Shown here: positions 1 to 8,010 of the stretch, piece by piece
How the letters are laid out: every line of letters starts with the position of its first letter
Numbering within the stretch: position 1 is the stretch's first letter
NCBI RefSeq assembly: GCF_004357765.1
Contig: NZ_SMTE01000004.1
Span: 1-64,000 of the forward strand
Direction: 5' to 3'
Length of the DNA stretch: 64,000 bases
Source: Pseudomonas putida
Lineage (GTDB): Bacteria; Pseudomonadota; Gammaproteobacteria; Pseudomonadales; Pseudomonadaceae
Notes under the pieces: model-generated
The model's input: only the letters and a program-made list of their open reading frames with translations
The model's database searches: none
What the model was told of the DNA's origin: nothing
Position numbers and translations under genes: made by a program

Positions 1-229
1 CGCCGCCGCCGTGGCCACCGCCACCGCCGCCACCGCCGTGGCCACCACCACCGCCGCCGCCATGACCACCACCGCCGCCGCCACCGTGGCCACCGCCGCC
101 GCCGCCATCTTTGGCAAAGGCGCTGGAACCGCTTGAAATCGAGTCAGGAACCAAAACCATGGCGGTCGACAGTACGCCAGCAACGGCTACCGCCAATAGA
201 GCCCGCTTGAACAGCCAATGAATCTGCAT
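1..229 (-). CDS. Gly/His-rich exported protein, partial (C-terminus beyond window)
   Basis: The frame begins at ATG 229-227 after a good AGGAG ribosome site about 6 nt upstream and is still open at position 1. Residues 1-40 read as a Sec signal peptide: a basic and hydrophobic stretch around MQIHWLFKRALLAVAVAG, then a likely signal peptidase I site after SSAFA. The mature part starts with KD and becomes pure low complexity: runs of six to eight glycines, each punctuated by one histidine, at least four times before the window ends. I do not recognise a named family. Regular histidines in a flexible glycine chain could bind metal or form a structural cell-surface strand, but this is inference. 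A GC-rich repeat like this could also be unstable in length between strains. Confidence 0.7.
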   Translation of the reverse strand, partial: MQIHWLFKRALLAVAVAGVLSTAMVLVPDSISSGSSAFAKDGGGGGGHGGGGGGGHGGGGGGGHGGGGGGGGHGGG

Positions 230-520
230 TTTCCGTCTCCTGGTCATCACCGCGATGGGACGCCAAATCACGTAGTCGTTCGTAGGCTTTTACTTTTTAT
301 TGTGTGGGAATTTTTCCCACGCTTTAGTAATAGACCTCCTTCATCGGGTGTTCAAGCGGCGCATGCGGGAGACGACCAGCGGTCACACCCGGAATACTGC
401 AGAAGGAGGGACGCGTTCTCATTGAAGCGATCGATGTCAGCGACAAGCACCTGCGGCATCGCCCTGGCGGTGCGGACTTTTACATCTATGTTTGCTTTAT
501 GGCATTGGAGGAAGTTCCGC
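230..520. other. Intergenic region between the Gly/His-rich gene and the GNAT gene
   Basis: About 290 nt. It contains a short hairpin GTGGGAA-TTT-TTCCCAC near 303-320 and the divergent promoters of the flanking genes. I see no convincing gene. Confidence 0.4.
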
Positions 521-979
521 ATGCACGCACTACTGACGTTGCAAACCCCGCACCCAGGCGACTTTCCCGAACTGGTGGAAGTGTGGGAGGCCTCGGTGCG
601 CGCAACACACGATTTTCTGCCCGAGTACTACATCGTGCTGCTGCGCGAGCAGGTCCTGCGCCGCTACCTGAATGCCGTGATGTTGATCTGCTGCAAGGAT
701 GCCCACCAACGTATCTGCGGCTTCGCCGGAGTCGCCAACGGCCAGGTCGCCATGCTTTTCGTCGCACCGCAATACCGTGGGCAAGGCGTGGGCAAACGAC
801 TGCTGCGCTACGCCGTGACCGAGCTCAATGCTGAACGCTTGGACGTCAACGAGCAGAATGCCCAGGCTCTCGGGTTCTACCTGCATGAGGGGTTCGAGGT
901 GGTGGGGCGCTCGGAGACCGACGGTCTGGGTCAGCCGTACCCATTGCTGCACATGCGTCGAAGGCGTACCTACGCCTAG
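521..979 (+). CDS. GNAT family N-acetyltransferase, YjaB-like
   Basis: A 152-residue single-domain acetyltransferase that would move an acetyl group from acetyl-CoA to an unidentified amine. The acetyl-CoA loop QYRGQGVG is at residues 84-91. The later stretch DVNEQNAQALGFYLHEGFEVVGRS and the ending YPLLHMRR are typical of the YjaB subgroup. The start at 521 follows GGAGGAAG with about 6 nt spacing. The same frame stays open upstream to 218, but that part shows no domain and no comparable ribosome site, so I left it out. It is an isolated gene ahead of the RluF-like gene. The substrate cannot be told from sequence. Confidence 0.85.
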   Translation: MHALLTLQTPHPGDFPELVEVWEASVRATHDFLPEYYIVLLREQVLRRYLNAVMLICCKDAHQRICGFAGVANGQVAMLFVAPQYRGQGVGKRLLRYAVTELNAERLDVNEQNAQALGFYLHEGFEVVGRSETDGLGQPYPLLHMRRRRTYA

Positions 980-1099
980 GACCGGCGTGGGCGATGCCGT
1001 GCAATATCTTGCAAATGGCGTAATTGCCATCGATTCCCGTCACCTTGTGTGAGCAGACAGGTACAATGCAGGTCTCTTCCTGTCTTGTGAATCGCTGTC

Positions 1100-1810
1100 A
1101 TGTCCGAACCGGTGCGCTTGTCCAAACGCCTTATCGAGCAACTCGGCTGCTCACGCCGCGAAGCCGAGCTGTATATCGAAGGCGGTTGGGTCACAGTCGA
1201 TGGCGTGGTGGTCGAGCAACCGCAGTTCAAGGTCGATACCCAGCGTATCGAGTTGCTGCCTGGCGCCCGCGCCGAAGCCCTGGAACCAGTGACCCTGCTC
1301 CTGCACCAGGCAGCGGGCGTGGACAGCGAAACTGCGCGCGCCAGCCTGAACATGACCAACCTCAGCGAGGCCCACCGCGAAGGTGTGCGCCCGTTGCACG
1401 GACACTTCTCCCGGCTCACCTGCGTGGCACCGCTGGAGCGCGGCGCCAGCGGCCTGCAGTTGTTCACTCAGGACTGGCGGGTCAGCCGCAAGCTCGACGC
1501 TGACATGCGGCGCATGGAGCAGGAATACATCATCGAAGTGCGCGGTCAAACGACCCCTCAGGCTCTCGAGCGCTTGGCCCGCGGGGCTACGCGCAATGAT
1601 CGGGAGTTGCCCAAGGCCAAGGCCAGCTGGCAGAACGAGACCCACCTGCGCGTGGCCTTGAAGAACCCACAGCCCGGTCAGATCGCCGAACTGTGCGCCT
1701 ATCTGCGCCTGGAGGTCGTTGGCATGCGCCGCATTCGTCTGGGTGGCGTGCCCATGGGCAAACTGCCGATGGGTCAGTGGCGCTACGTCGCCAGCACCGA
1801 ACGTTTCTAA
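1100..1810 (+). CDS. RluF/RsuA-type rRNA pseudouridine synthase-like protein, degenerate active site
   Basis: 236 residues with an N-terminal S4 RNA-binding domain (about residues 6-50) followed by an RsuA/RluF-type synthase fold. Members of this family isomerise uridine to pseudouridine in rRNA, using an invariant aspartate in a GRLD motif. Here the equivalent segment reads APLERGASGLQLFTQD, so aspartate is replaced by glutamate and the preceding arginine by proline. The usual C-terminal NRQIRRM motif is reduced to PGQIAEL. The flanking fold elements (EYIIEVRG; MRRIRLGGVPMGKLPMGQWR) are intact, so the protein is probably made and folded but may bind RNA without catalysing. It lies about 50 nt before the YehS-like gene, on the same strand. 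Confidence 0.75.
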   Translation: MSEPVRLSKRLIEQLGCSRREAELYIEGGWVTVDGVVVEQPQFKVDTQRIELLPGARAEALEPVTLLLHQAAGVDSETARASLNMTNLSEAHREGVRPLHGHFSRLTCVAPLERGASGLQLFTQDWRVSRKLDADMRRMEQEYIIEVRGQTTPQALERLARGATRNDRELPKAKASWQNETHLRVALKNPQPGQIAELCAYLRLEVVGMRRIRLGGVPMGKLPMGQWRYVASTERF

Positions 1811-1859
1811 GCAATGCCGCCGTGCCTGGAGGCGCGGCTCTGAACAGGATCCGAGTCAC

Positions 1860-2321
1860 ATGAACCACAACGATGTCCTGCGCAGCCTGCGCTACATGCT
1901 CAAGGTGAACGACGCCAAGATGGCCGAGATCATCGCGCTGTCCGGCCTCGAGGTTAATCCGGTGGTTCTCGCCACCTACCTGAAGAAGGAAGACGAGGCA
2001 GGCTTCGTGCGCTGCCCGGAACGGGTCATGGCGCACTTTCTCGACGGCCTGGTGATCCATCGCCGCGGCAAGGATGACAGCCGTGCGCCGCAGCCAGTCG
2101 AGCTGCCGGTGACCAACAACACCATACTCAAGAAGCTGCGAGTCGCCTTCGAGCTCAAGGAAGACGACCTCCATGCGATCCTGAAGTCAGTGAACTTTCC
2201 TGTGTCCAAGCCAGAGCTCAGTGCCCTGTTCCGCAAAGCTGGGCATGACAACTACCGCCCCTGCGGCGATCAGTTGCTGCGCAACTTCCTCAAGGGCCTG
2301 ACCCTGCGCGTGCGTGGCTGA
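1860..2321 (+). CDS. DUF1456 (YehS-like) family protein
   Basis: 153 residues built from two similar halves, each starting with a short N-(N)-D/T-(V/I)-L motif (NHNDVLRSLRYML near residue 2; NNTILKKLRVAFEL near residue 90) and each ending in a predicted helical segment. This tandem architecture matches DUF1456, which includes E. coli YehS. The function is unknown. The product is small, soluble and without a signal peptide. The gene sits between the RluF-like gene and trmO with short gaps, so the three may be co-transcribed. Confidence 0.85.
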   Translation: MNHNDVLRSLRYMLKVNDAKMAEIIALSGLEVNPVVLATYLKKEDEAGFVRCPERVMAHFLDGLVIHRRGKDDSRAPQPVELPVTNNTILKKLRVAFELKEDDLHAILKSVNFPVSKPELSALFRKAGHDNYRPCGDQLLRNFLKGLTLRVRG

Positions 2322-2327
2322 ACGAGC

Positions 2328-3023
2328 ATGCAGCATTCGGTTTCAGCGGTCGGCATCGTGCGCTCCTGCTTCAAGGAGAAGTTCGCCATTCCACGCCAGC
2401 CGCACCTGGCGCCTGCGGCCCGCGGGGTAGTGGAACTGATACCGCCTTTCGACCAGGGCGACGCGGTCGCCGGTCTCGAGCAGGTCAGCCACATCTGGAT
2501 TCTGTTCCTGTTCCACCAGGCCCTGGAGGATAAACCCAGGCTCAAGGTGCGCCCGCCACGGCTGGGTGGCAACAAAACCATGGGTGTGTTCGCCACCCGC
2601 GCTACCCACCGCCCCAACGGTATCGGCCAGTCGGTGGTACGCCTGGAAGGTGTCGAACCCGGACGCCTGCTGCTCTCGGGCATCGACCTGCTCGATGGCA
2701 CCCCAGTCCTCGACATCAAGCCCTACGTGCCCTATGCCGACAGCGTCGGCGATGCGCGCAACCAGATGGCCAGCGAAGCCCCGCCGTCGATTGCCGTGCA
2801 GTGGCACGACAATGCCCTGCCCCAGGCTCGCGCACATGCCTTGCGCCTGTCTGAACCGCTGGTAGAGCTGATCGAGCAGTGCCTGGCCCAGGACCCGCGA
2901 CCGGCTTATCAGGTGCCGTCGCCAGAGCGGGTGTATGGCGTGAAGTTCTGGGATGTGCAGGTCAGGTGGCATTATCCGCAGGCGGATTTGATCCGCATAC
3001 TGGAAGTGGTCCGCGAACGCTGA
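2328..3023 (+). CDS. trmO: tRNA (t6A37) N6-methyltransferase TrmO
   Basis: 231 residues. TrmO uses S-adenosylmethionine to methylate N6-threonylcarbamoyladenosine at position 37 of threonine tRNAs. The N-terminal TsaA-like beta barrel is evident: VGIVRSCFKEKFAIPRQP near residues 8-25, LEQVSHIWILFLFH near residues 48-61, and the signature RATHRPNGIGQSVVRLEG near residues 89-106. The C-terminal domain ends in VYGVKFWDVQVRWHY. The gene starts six bases after the YehS-like stop, suggesting one transcript, and is followed by a strong bidirectional terminator shared with convergent fpr. Confidence 0.9.
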   Translation: MQHSVSAVGIVRSCFKEKFAIPRQPHLAPAARGVVELIPPFDQGDAVAGLEQVSHIWILFLFHQALEDKPRLKVRPPRLGGNKTMGVFATRATHRPNGIGQSVVRLEGVEPGRLLLSGIDLLDGTPVLDIKPYVPYADSVGDARNQMASEAPPSIAVQWHDNALPQARAHALRLSEPLVELIEQCLAQDPRPAYQVPSPERVYGVKFWDVQVRWHYPQADLIRILEVVRER

Positions 3024-3043
3024 AAGCAGAAGTCGATGAGCAT

Positions 3044-3073
3044 AAAAAACGCAGACCAAGGTCTGCGTTTTTT
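3044..3073. terminator. Bidirectional intrinsic terminator between trmO and fpr
   Basis: The hairpin pairs CGCAGACC with GGTCTGCG across a 2-nt loop. It has six A on the left and six T on the right, so it can end transcripts from either direction. It lies 20 nt past the trmO stop and 17 nt past the fpr stop. Confidence 0.9.
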
Positions 3074-3089
3074 CGTCACGGCGTTCGTC

Positions 3090-3869
3090 TTACTTCTCGA
3101 CGAAAGCGCGCTCGATCAGGTAGTCACCTGGCTCACGCATGCGCGGAGAGATCTTCAAGCCAAAGCTGTCCAGCACTTCGCTGGTTTCATCGAGCATGCT
3201 CGGGCTGCCGCAGATCATGGCGCGGTCGTCCTGGGGGTTGATCGGTGGCAGGCCGATGTCGCTGAACAGCTTACCGCTGCGCATCAGGTCGGTCAGACGA
3301 CCCTGGTTCTCGAACGGCTCACGGGTCACGGTCGGGTAGTAGATCAGCTTGTCGCGTACCGCCTCGCCGAAGAACTCGTTCTGCGGCAGGTGCTCGGTAA
3401 TGAACTCGCGGTAGGCCACTTCGTTCACGTAGCGCACGCCGTGGACCAGGATGACCTTCTCGAAACGCTCGTAGGTTTCCGGGTCCTGGATGACGCTCAT
3501 GAACGGCGCCAGACCGGTACCGGTGCTCAACAGGTACAGGTGCTTGCCTGGGTTCAGATCGTCCAGTACCAGGGTACCGGTCGGCTTTTTGCTGATGATG
3601 ATCTCATCGCCTTCCTTCAGGTGCTGCAGCTGAGAGGTCAGCGGGCCGTCCGGGACCTTGATGCTGAAGAACTCCAGGTGCTCTTCCCAGTTCGGCGAAG
3701 CGATGGAGTAGGCGCGCATGAGCGGACGGCCGTTGTCTTGTTGCAGGCCGATCATCACGAACTGACCGTTCTCGAAGCGCAGGCCCGGATCGCGGGTGCA
3801 CTTGAAGCTGAACAGGGTGTCGTTCCAGTGGTGCACACTGAGGACACGTTCGTGGTTCATGTTGCTCAT
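3090..3869 (-). CDS. fpr: Ferredoxin/flavodoxin--NADP+ reductase Fpr
   Basis: 259 residues, the usual length for subclass II bacterial FNRs. It moves electrons between NADPH and ferredoxin or flavodoxin in the cytoplasm and is linked to oxidative-stress and iron-sulfur metabolism. The FAD-binding motif RAYS is at residues 52-55, the NADP-binding glycine loop GTGLAPF at 117-123, CGSPSML lies in the C-terminal domain, and the protein ends VEK as is typical. It is divergent from the LysR-type gene finR, which in P. putida activates fpr under oxidative stress (established knowledge). fdxA, a possible partner, lies 26 kb away in the same window. Confidence 0.95.
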   Translation of the reverse strand: MSNMNHERVLSVHHWNDTLFSFKCTRDPGLRFENGQFVMIGLQQDNGRPLMRAYSIASPNWEEHLEFFSIKVPDGPLTSQLQHLKEGDEIIISKKPTGTLVLDDLNPGKHLYLLSTGTGLAPFMSVIQDPETYERFEKVILVHGVRYVNEVAYREFITEHLPQNEFFGEAVRDKLIYYPTVTREPFENQGRLTDLMRSGKLFSDIGLPPINPQDDRAMICGSPSMLDETSEVLDSFGLKISPRMREPGDYLIERAFVEK

Positions 3870-3988
3870 CTAGGGGGGCTCCTGAAGAAAAACGCAGCGC
3901 GCGAGACGCGCAGTTGCGCGATAGTTTAGGGGCAGCGACAATATCTGTTAACTGAATTATCAAGATATGTGTTATCGGTTATATCGAT
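3870..3988. promoter_or_regulatory. fpr-finR divergent control region
   Basis: This short intergenic region separates the divergent fpr and finR starts. It contains AT-rich dyads, including ATATCT near 3941 matched by AGATAT near 3963, and TTATATCGATAT abutting the finR ATG. LysR-type regulators bind interrupted dyads of this kind, so FinR plausibly binds here. The exact site is not certain. Confidence 0.45.
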
Positions 3989-4915
3989 ATGCGATTCACT
4001 CTCCGTCAACTGCAGGTTTTCGTCGCCGTCGCCCAGCACCAGAGCGTGTCGCGCGCTGCCAGCGTGTTGGCGCTCTCACAATCGGCCGCCAGCACCTCGA
4101 TCACCGAACTCGAGCGCCAATCGAGCTGCCAGCTGTTCGACCGCGCCGGCAAACGCCTGGCGCTCAACGCCCTGGGCCATCAACTGCTGCCCCAGGCCGT
4201 GGCGCTGCTCGACCAGGCCAAGGAAATCGAAGACCTGCTCAACGGCAAGTCCGGTTTCGGCTCGCTGGCGGTCGGCGCGACCCTGACCATCGGCAACTAC
4301 CTAGCCACCCTGCTGATCGGCAGCTTCATGCAGGTGCACCCGGAAAGCCAGGTGAAGCTGCATGTGCAGAACACGGCGCATATCGTGCAACAGGTGGCCC
4401 ACTATGAAATTGACCTGGGTCTGATCGAAGGCGATTGCAACCACCCCGACCTCGAAGTGCAGCCTTGGGTCGAAGACGAACTGGTGGTGTTCTGCGCGCC
4501 GCAGCACCCATTGGCCACAATTGGCCGCGCCGATGTCGAAACCTTGTCGCATGAAGCGTGGATCCTGCGTGAACAGGGTTCAGGCACGCGGCTGACCTTC
4601 GACCAAGCCATGCGCCATCACCGCGCCAACCTGAATATCCGCCTGGAACTGGAACACACCGAGGCCATCAAGCGTGCGGTGGAGTCCGGTCTGGGCATTG
4701 GCTGCATTTCGCGCCTGGCCCTGCGCGATGCGTTCCGCCGCGGCAGTCTGGTGCCGGTCGAAACCCCGGAACTGGACCTGATGCGCCAGTTCTATTTCAT
4801 CTGGCATAAACAGAAGTACCAAACCTCGGCAATGCGCGAGTTTCTCGAGCTCTGCCGCAACTTCACTGCGGGCTTTACCCGCAGTGACGAAATCGTGCTG
4901 CCGCCGATCGCTTAG
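3989..4915 (+). CDS. finR: LysR-type transcriptional regulator FinR
   Basis: 308 residues: an N-terminal winged helix-turn-helix (about 1-60, RQLQVFVAVAQHQSVSRAASVLALSQSAASTSI region) followed by a LysR substrate-binding domain. Its divergent position next to fpr matches P. putida finR, which activates fpr. No strong ribosome site precedes the ATG; the start was chosen because the HTH begins at once (MRFTLRQLQVF). The last codons overlap the convergent dgkA stop by four bases. Confidence 0.88.
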   Translation: MRFTLRQLQVFVAVAQHQSVSRAASVLALSQSAASTSITELERQSSCQLFDRAGKRLALNALGHQLLPQAVALLDQAKEIEDLLNGKSGFGSLAVGATLTIGNYLATLLIGSFMQVHPESQVKLHVQNTAHIVQQVAHYEIDLGLIEGDCNHPDLEVQPWVEDELVVFCAPQHPLATIGRADVETLSHEAWILREQGSGTRLTFDQAMRHHRANLNIRLELEHTEAIKRAVESGLGIGCISRLALRDAFRRGSLVPVETPELDLMRQFYFIWHKQKYQTSAMREFLELCRNFTAGFTRSDEIVLPPIA

Positions 4916-5274
4916 AGCAGGATCACCGCCCAGACCAGGGCGACCATGGTCAACGCTACGAACTGCGCGGCGCTGCCCATGTCCTTGGCATTTTTCGACA
5001 AGGGATGACGCTCCAGCGAGATGCGATCGATAGCCGCCTCCACTGCCGAATTGAACAGCTCCACGATCAGGCCCAACAAGCACACCGCGATCATGATGGC
5101 TCGCTCGGCACGGCTCACCGACAGCCAGAACGCCAAGGGAATCAGCACCACGTTGAGCAATACCAGCTGGCGAAACGCCGCCTCCCCTTTGTAGGCCGCG
5201 CGCAGACCGTCCAGCGAATAGCCGGCCGCGTTGAGAATGCGCTTGAGGCCCGTCTTGCCCTTGAATGGCGACAT
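4912..5274 (-). CDS. dgkA: Diacylglycerol kinase DgkA
   Basis: 120 residues, the standard size for the trimeric integral-membrane DAG kinase, which phosphorylates diacylglycerol to phosphatidic acid and recycles lipid from envelope synthesis. Three transmembrane helices are visible: about residues 30-48 (LVLLNVVLIPLAFWLSV), 54-75 (AIMIAVCLLGLIVELFN) and 97-120. The catalytic signature EAAFRQ and ELFNSAVEAAIDR are present. The start at 5274 (MSPFKGKTG) follows a GAAGGGA ribosome site and was preferred to the longer frame, whose extra N-terminus looks non-coding. Confidence 0.93.
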   Translation of the reverse strand: MSPFKGKTGLKRILNAAGYSLDGLRAAYKGEAAFRQLVLLNVVLIPLAFWLSVSRAERAIMIAVCLLGLIVELFNSAVEAAIDRISLERHPLSKNAKDMGSAAQFVALTMVALVWAVILL

Positions 5275-5347
5275 ATGCGTCCCTTCACCGATAAAAGGCC
5301 CGCAGCCTAGTTGGGCTGGGGTCAAAAAAGCGTGAACTGGCAGCGAC

Positions 5348-5998
5348 TTAGTTGCTGGCAACCGATTCCAGTTGTTGCAACAGCAGCGCCGCCTGGGTTC
5401 GAGTACGCACACCCAATTTGCGGAAGATCGCCGTCACGTGGGCCTTGATGGTCGCTTCGGAGACATTCAGCTCGTAGGCGATCTGCTTGTTCAGCAACCC
5501 TTCACAGACCATGGTCAACACGCGGAACTGCTGCGGGGTAAGGCTGGCCAGACCTTCGCTGGCGGCCTTGGCCTCGGCCGAGACATCGACTTTTTCGAAC
5601 GCCTGGGGTGGCCACCAGACTTCGCCATCGAGCACTTTTCTCACCGCATCCTGTATCACTTCGAGGCCGCTGGATTTGGGGATGAAGCCGCTGGCACCAA
5701 ACTCACGCGACTTGACCACCACGGCCGCTTCTTCCTGGGCCGAAACCATCACCACCGGGATCTGCGGATATTGTCCGCGCAACAGGACCAACCCGGAGAA
5801 GCCATAGGCTCCCGGCATGTTGAGATCCAGCAGGACCAGGTCCCAATCGGATTTTTCACTCAGACGGGTTTCCAGTTCGGCGATGCTCGCCACTTCAACC
5901 AGTCGTACATCCGCGCCCAGGCCGAGGGTAACGGCCTGGCGCAATGCGCTACGAAACAACGGGTGGTCGTCGGCAATCAGGATTTCGTATGTGGCCAT
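5348..5998 (-). CDS. erdR: NarL/LuxR-family response regulator, ErdR-like
   Basis: 216 residues. The receiver domain (about 1-125) has the acidic pocket ADDH near residue 9 and the phosphoacceptor D58 in LVLLDLNMPG. A LuxR-type helix-turn-helix (about 150-210: LTPQQFRVLTMVCEGLLNKQIA, VSEATIKAHVTAIFRKLGV) follows. Its place next to dgkA matches ErdR (PA3604), a regulator of acetate and ethanol oxidation that works with a remote sensor kinase; no kinase lies nearby here. I chose the ATG at 5998 because the receiver fold begins right after it; a 24-codon upstream extension is proline/arginine-rich and unlike the family. Confidence 0.85.
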   Translation of the reverse strand: MATYEILIADDHPLFRSALRQAVTLGLGADVRLVEVASIAELETRLSEKSDWDLVLLDLNMPGAYGFSGLVLLRGQYPQIPVVMVSAQEEAAVVVKSREFGASGFIPKSSGLEVIQDAVRKVLDGEVWWPPQAFEKVDVSAEAKAASEGLASLTPQQFRVLTMVCEGLLNKQIAYELNVSEATIKAHVTAIFRKLGVRTRTQAALLLQQLESVASN

Positions 5999-6178
5999 CG
6001 ATCTATGGATCCTGTTCTGTGCCAGGCGCGGGCGGGGTAGGTCAGGCGCCTGGCGGGGAATCGGCACCAAGGATGCCGAGCGCGGCTGGCGATGGTCAAG
6101 CCAAACGCCCCGCCGAACCCGCCACCCTGGCCGCCAGCCCCGACATTATGAACCAGTCTGGGGCATCTGCCCCTTGGA

Positions 6179-6889
6179 CTATAGGAAGGTATGCAAACGC
6201 TGGTGGGCCGCGTCCTGCTCATCCAGCGGCAGGTGCCGTTTGGCACTCAGGTAATGCAGGCTGAACACATCCAGGTAGGCGTCCAGCGCCTGGGAGGCGC
6301 GCGCATCGCCGGCCAGTTCCAGGCACATCGCCGCGACCTCGGCAGTGCAGAAGTGATCATCGCGTTTGGAACGGCGCAAGCGATAGCGCGACATCTGCTC
6401 GGCTTCCAGACTCAGCACCGGGAAGCGGTCCAGGTACGGACTCTTGCGAAACATCTTGCGCGCTTCGGTCCAGGTCGCGTCGAGCAGAATGAACAACGGC
6501 CGCTTGCCCGGTTCACGCACCACCTCGGTCACCACGCGCTCCTGGGCTACGAACTCGCCAGGAAACACGATATAGGGCTGCCATTGGGGCTGTTCGAGCA
6601 GGGCCAGCAACTGTCCGTCGACCGAGGTGCGCAGCCAGCCGAACGCCGAGGTGTCCTCGACCAGGTCGGCGATCAGCCAGCCGGTGTTGGTCGGTTTCAA
6701 TGGCTCGGTGTCATGCATCAGCAGGCACACACCCGAATCGGCCTGTACCTTGGGCTTCCATTTGCACAGGCAATGGCTGGCGATGACCCGGCAATCCGGG
6801 CAACGGACAGCACGCGAGCCGCGGGCGATGAAGGGTTTGATGCTGCGGGCCAGGCGCTCGGCGCGCAGCCGCGCTACGGCGTGGCTCAT
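6179..6889 (-). CDS. tapT: tRNA-uridine aminocarboxypropyltransferase (DTW domain)
   Basis: 236 residues. Family members such as E. coli TapT (YfiP) transfer the aminocarboxypropyl group of S-adenosylmethionine to U47 of tRNA to make acp3U. A four-cysteine zinc cluster (C30, C33, C40, C42) and the DTW-type motif DATWTEARKM (137-146) are both visible. It is a single gene between erdR and the PA3611-like gene, matching the PA3606 position. The exact target position in this organism is inferred from the family. Confidence 0.85.
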   Translation of the reverse strand: MSHAVARLRAERLARSIKPFIARGSRAVRCPDCRVIASHCLCKWKPKVQADSGVCLLMHDTEPLKPTNTGWLIADLVEDTSAFGWLRTSVDGQLLALLEQPQWQPYIVFPGEFVAQERVVTEVVREPGKRPLFILLDATWTEARKMFRKSPYLDRFPVLSLEAEQMSRYRLRRSKRDDHFCTAEVAAMCLELAGDARASQALDAYLDVFSLHYLSAKRHLPLDEQDAAHQRLHTFL

Positions 6890-7107
6890 GCTGGCGAGCC
6901 TTTGAAGGAGGAAATGAACACTGCGGTAACTCGGAGTAGACAGAGCGCCAGTCTATCAGAATGACCATGTTTTGCCCGTGCAAGGGCTCCCCTGCGCCCT
7001 TATAATCCGCCCTTTGCCGGCCAACACATCCCCGCGCCAGCAGGGTTTCATGGAACGCCGCCTGCCGGCGCATGTCAAAGCGCCAGTCAACGAACCAGGA
7101 GAGATTC

Positions 7108-7527
7108 ATGCTGCGTCTTATCGTCCCGACCCTGAGCCTGCTGCTGGCCCTGCCGCTGGCAGCCCAGGCCGCCTCCAAGCAGGATTACGACCTCAACAAA
7201 ATGCTGCAGAAGGTCGCCAAGGAGAGCAGCGTCGGCACGCCGCGTGCCATCAACGAAGACATCCTCGACCAAGGCTACACGGTCGAGGGCAAGGCGCTGG
7301 TCAATCACCTGAGCGTACGTGCCGAGCACGCCGAGCGCATGCAGGCGAACCCTGAGCAGGTGCGTAGCCAGCTGGGCGACAGCGTATGCCGCAACAATGG
7401 TTACCGTAACCTGATGTCCAAGGGCGCAGTCATGGTCTATCGCTTCAGCGTCTACAAGACCAACCAGCCGGTCATGGACCAAGCTTTCGATGCAGCCAGT
7501 TGCACGGCCGGCAACAAGAGAAAGTAA
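7108..7527 (+). CDS. Small periplasmic protein, PA3611-like (quorum-sensing-regulated virulence factor family)
   Basis: 139 residues with a clear signal peptide (MLRLIVPTLSLLLALPLAAQA, cleavage near residue 21). The rest is compact and helical, with two cysteines (in DSVCRNNGY and AASCTAG) that could form a disulfide in the periplasm. Length, start and local order match PA3611 of P. aeruginosa, a structurally solved protein reported as quorum-sensing controlled; its molecular role is not known. The potABCD genes found beside PA3611 are absent here. The start at 7108 follows AGGAGAG; an upstream in-frame ATG at 7072 has no signal-like sequence. It abuts the convergent RHH gene. Confidence 0.8.
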   Translation: MLRLIVPTLSLLLALPLAAQAASKQDYDLNKMLQKVAKESSVGTPRAINEDILDQGYTVEGKALVNHLSVRAEHAERMQANPEQVRSQLGDSVCRNNGYRNLMSKGAVMVYRFSVYKTNQPVMDQAFDAASCTAGNKRK

Positions 7528-7731
7528 CTAGCTCGGCTGATCCTCATGGGCGCGCCGCGAATCCTCATCGGCGCGCATCTCCGCCAGCATCGCCTGCAGG
7601 TAGCGAGACTGGCATTCAAGCAGCCCCAACCTGCGCCGACACTCGGCCTCCAGACTCACATGATGTACCTGAGCTGCATGTTCCAGCTGCTGATACAGCT
7701 GCCGGTCTACCTCGATGACCAAGCGATGCAT
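7528..7731 (-). CDS. Ribbon-helix-helix (FitA/Arc-like) protein, orphan
   Basis: 67 residues. The N-terminus (MHRLVIEVDRQLYQQLEHAAQVHHVSLEAECRRRL) fits a beta strand and two helices of the ribbon-helix-helix fold used by FitA- and Arc-type DNA-binding proteins and many antitoxins. The start at 7731 is set by GGGAGGTGG just upstream; the frame opens 11 codons earlier without such a site. No toxin gene (PIN or RelE type) lies next to it, so it is either an orphan regulator or an antitoxin relic. Its stop directly abuts the stop of the PA3611-like gene. Confidence 0.7.
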   Translation of the reverse strand: MHRLVIEVDRQLYQQLEHAAQVHHVSLEAECRRRLGLLECQSRYLQAMLAEMRADEDSRRAHEDQPS

Positions 7732-8010
7732 AGGCCACCTCCCCGTCTTCAGCACCTTCGCCATCTCAGTTAACCAAAGCCCTGGGCCCTGTGGCCATGT
7801 GCCGACGAGTGGCCACGGTCAATCCGCTTCGGCACGATCAGGGCCGAGGGTCTAGATTGATAGCGAACGCCCAAGAAAAACGAGATGGACTTTTGCGACC
7901 TGCAGCACGGCCTTGCAGGCCCACTGCAATGCTCGGGTGGCATGCTCGAGCCACGGCAGCCCGTGACACACGAAGTGTCCAAGAGGTTTTGCTGCAGAAG
8001 GAGACGTTGA
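7732..8010. other. Intergenic region upstream of the LOG gene
   Basis: Carries the promoter region of the LOG gene and the RHH gene's promoter; no further gene, repeat or RNA was recognised. Confidence 0.4.

Noticed and set aside
1-110. Possible CRISPR-like or satellite repeat at the left edge
   Set aside because: The short GGC/GGT repeats keep reading frame after a signal peptide and lack unique spacers, so they are a coding low-complexity tract.
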